From assembly GCA_949948825.1 (NCBI GenBank), contig CATLIJ010000172.1:1-5874 (forward strand): a DNA stretch of 5,874 nucleotides, in the 5' to 3' direction. Positions within the stretch are counted from its first letter, which is position 1; each line of letters opens with the position of its first letter. The position numbers were made by a program, and so were the translations under genes. This document shows, one piece after another, positions 3,910 to 5,874 of the stretch. This DNA is from an uncultured Clostridiaceae bacterium (GTDB lineage Bacteria > Bacillota > Clostridia > Lachnospirales > Lachnospiraceae). The notes under the pieces were generated by a model, which worked only from the letters and a program-made list of their open reading frames with translations, did no database searches and had not been told where the DNA came from.

Positions 3910-5874
3910 GGTAAGTTTTCGTACTCCATCCTCAAATTTTCCAGCTGATCCACAACCGGCTGAAATTCATCATTGTTATTGACGTATACTTCCATAATCC
4001 TTCGGTTCAGGGAAAGTCCATTGCCATTCTGAACATTAAAAATATCCTGAACACGCTCTCCCAAAAGATAATACACCATATGGTCAGCTGCTGTGCGGGC
4101 ATCCTTTTTAAGAGAACCGCGGATGCTCCACAGATGGGTAAACCGCCCTTTGACTGTCCCCTGCTCCTGAAGCTCTGTCAGTACCACCATCTGGTAAATT
4201 CCTCCCAGGCTTGCGCGGATTGCCTCATAATCGTCCGTGGTTCCTAAGTAGAATGCCTTTTCTCTTCTTAAGAACGGTTCATAGCCTTTTTCCGAAGCTT
4301 GTTTTGCTGATGGCGCCCCAAAATTCCTTTCTGCATCTGGCCCAAATGTCCTGCCGTCGGCTTTTCCAGCTGGCTCACCTGCCCCGCATTCTCTCTCTCC
4401 TGCCAACTCAAATGCTGAATCCCAAGCCTCCGCATCAAAAGCCTCCCGATACATGTCCCGATCCTTTACACTGACACAATAACTGGGTTTTCCGTTTACA
4501 TTTAGCTGTTCCAGTCTGGTCACTGCATCCAGCCCTTTTGTCTCCGGAACCAGATAGGTGTTCACATACAGAACCGGCGCACAAAAAGACACGGGAATCT
4601 GCTTCTTTTCCCTGCCAAAATACTGCTCAAACTCCTTATCTTCCAGGAAATAATAATCCCCCTTATCCAGGGAATCAAAAGCGCCGGAAAGACTTCCAAG
4701 CTCCTTCCATATTGCCGTATCCTGGCTGGTAACTCCGGTTGACTCAAACACGTCAGGAAGCTTTCCCTGTTCTGCCTTTATTTTCAGATCCTCTTTATAG
4801 GATTCCCAGTCCCGAATTTCCGTCTGGCAAATCTCCACCTTCTGAAAACTGTCTTTGTATTCCTCCAACATTTCCTCCAGCATATCCTCTGAATCCTGGC
4901 GGGAGATCTTCCGGTCTTCTCCCTGTCCGGACTTTCCTATGTTTCCTGCCTGACGAATCGTTTCCATATTGTGTTCATTGGAGCCTGCCATCTGGACAGA
5001 AAGCTCAGCCTCCACCTGATACAGCATGGTATGACGATAAGAATAGATGGAAAAACACAAAAACCCAATCCCGCCAATCATCATACACACCCCTCCAATG
5101 GTAATCCCCCGAATCACACGGTATCGAAAACGCTGTTCCTCCACTGTGCGGACTTTTGCCCTCTGATTCAGCGCCTCAAGAAACTGGTCTGCATTCCGGA
5201 AACGAAGCTGGGGATTCAAGGCCATAGCCCTCAAAATCGTATCATTCAGATACTTGGGTATTCCCGGAACCAGCTTTGCAGGAGGAACCAGTTCATCCTT
5301 TAACACCCGGTTTAATGACTCATCCGGCTTTATACCAGTAACGGCAAGATAAAGCATGGCTCCCACTGCATAAAAATCCGTCCATGGTCCCTGTTTGCTT
5401 TTCTTTTCATATTGCTCCGGCGGGGCAAATCCAGGCTTTAAAATAATGGACAGGGTCTTTTCCTCCTCCCCGTCCGAAAGTCTTGCCGCTCCAAAGTCAA
5501 TAACTTTTACCTGATAATGCTCCAGCTTGGAATCCAGCGGCAATATGTAAACATTATCCGGACTGATATCCCGGTGGACAATCTTTTTTAAGTGAATTTC
5601 CTTTAATGCCTTCAATACTGGAATCACCACATCCACTGCCTTTTGGTAAGGGATTTTTTCCCCATACAGGGAAAGAAAATTTTTAAAAGAAAGGCCGTCC
5701 AGAAACTCCATTACAATATAAGCTGTGTGATTTTCCTCAAAAAAATTGTATACATCCACAATATTGGGATGAGAATTGAACTTTGCCATATTCTTCGCCT
5801 CTGCTAAAAAACGAATCCGCCCCCGCCCCAACTCTCCTGTGGCCTCACTGGAAAATACAATCACCTCCGGATTT
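3906..5874 (-). CDS. Membrane Ser/Thr protein kinase fused to an extracellular solute-binding-protein-like ectodomain (5' end outside window)
   Basis: The frame is open to the right edge; the GTG at 5864 is internal, since kinase similarity continues through it and the Gly loop and beta-3 Lys lie outside. Numbering from that codon: FLAEAKNMAKF (19-29) carries the helix-C Glu, HRDISPDN is 97-104, DFG 123-125, APPE 147-150, and the kinase ends near 235. One membrane helix lies at about 252-274. The ectodomain (about 280-652) resembles family-1 ABC solute-binding proteins: YKEDLKIKAEQGKLPDVFES (356-375), PVSFCAPVLYVNTYLVP (424-440), FYLGTTDDYEAI (538-549), and YYLLGERVQDIFNVQNGNGL (598-617). It has near-full SBP length, broken by a low-complexity insertion (about 484-527). 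Inferred role: a one-protein receptor reporting a bound sugar, peptide or other solute to a cytoplasmic kinase; the ligand is unknown. It overlaps the PASTA kinase by 4 nt. Kinase assignment is certain, SBP homology strong by eye but not searched. Confidence 0.88.
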   Translation of the reverse strand, partial: NPEVIVFSSEATGELGRGRIRFLAEAKNMAKFNSHPNIVDVYNFFEENHTAYIVMEFLDGLSFKNFLSLYGEKIPYQKAVDVVIPVLKALKEIHLKKIVHRDISPDNVYILPLDSKLEHYQVKVIDFGAARLSDGEEEKTLSIILKPGFAPPEQYEKKSKQGPWTDFYAVGAMLYLAVTGIKPDESLNRVLKDELVPPAKLVPGIPKYLNDTILRAMALNPQLRFRNADQFLEALNQRAKVRTVEEQRFRYRVIRGITIGGVCMMIGGIGFLCFSIYSYRHTMLYQVEAELSVQMAGSNEHNMETIRQAGNIGKSGQGEDRKISRQDSEDMLEEMLEEYKDSFQKVEICQTEIRDWESYKEDLKIKAEQGKLPDVFESTGVTSQDTAIWKELGSLSGAFDSLDKGDYYFLEDKEFEQYFGREKKQIPVSFCAPVLYVNTYLVPETKGLDAVTRLEQLNVNGKPSYCVSVKDRDMYREAFDAEAWDSAFELAGERECGAGEPAGKADGRTFGPDAERNFGAPSAKQASEKGYEPFLRREKAFYLGTTDDYEAIRASLGGIYQMVVLTELQEQGTVKGRFTHLWSIRGSLKKDARTAADHMVYYLLGERVQDIFNVQNGNGLSLNRRIMEVYVNNNDEFQPVVDQLENLRMEYENLP

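Noticed and set aside
4739..5104. Plus-strand frames over the SBP-type kinase (4739-5104, 4971-5303, 4211-4474)
   Set aside because: They are antisense to strongly constrained kinase/ectodomain coding sequence, Pro/Ser/His-rich, with no recognisable domain.
5862..5864. GTG at 5864 as the start of the SBP-type kinase
   Set aside because: Translation stays open to the window edge, and the Gly-rich loop and beta-3 Lys required of a kinase would be missing; the true start must lie beyond the right edge.

Overview
The window looks like Clostridia, most likely Lachnospiraceae. The reasons are the two Ser/Thr kinases with HRDI(S/A)PDN catalytic loops, the Rpn-type nuclease/transposase N-terminus, AGGAGG-type ribosome binding sites and moderate GC. 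This placement rests on recognised protein style, not on a search. All functional genes read on the minus strand.

Right two thirds (1441-5874): an operon fragment with two membrane Ser/Thr kinases joined by a 4-nt ATGA overlap. The upstream one enters from beyond the right edge. It has a cytoplasmic kinase domain, one membrane helix and a large ectodomain that reads like an ABC-transporter family-1 extracellular solute-binding protein. The downstream one is complete: N-terminal zinc ribbon, kinase, one membrane helix, four or five PASTA-type repeats split by an Ala/Gln/Glu-rich linker, and an acidic tail. Together they suggest a coupled receptor-kinase pair, one sensing a soluble ligand and the other a cell-wall or surface cue, both signalling to cytoplasmic Ser/Thr phosphorylation. 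The kinase-SBP fusion is the most interesting item here.

Middle (about 480-1463): a gene graveyard. It holds the C-terminal half of a nucleotidyltransferase (minus), the first ~55 codons of a separate Rossmann-like protein (minus), and an internal piece of a LUD-domain (LutC/YkgG-like) protein on the plus strand. The two minus-strand pieces lie tail-to-head as neighbouring operon genes would, so they may be one slice of a surface-glycan operon. The joins near 1441-1463 and 808-818 are abrupt, so genuine rearrangement and assembly chimerism both need to be considered.

Left end (1-475): the N-terminal 73 codons of an Rpn-family PD-(D/E)XK nuclease/transposase. It starts at a TTG codon behind a strong AGGAGG and continues past the left edge. 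A strong sigma-70-like promoter at 447-475 reads toward it through a leader of about 220 nt. No RNA genes, CRISPR arrays, insertion-sequence ends or clear intrinsic terminators were seen.
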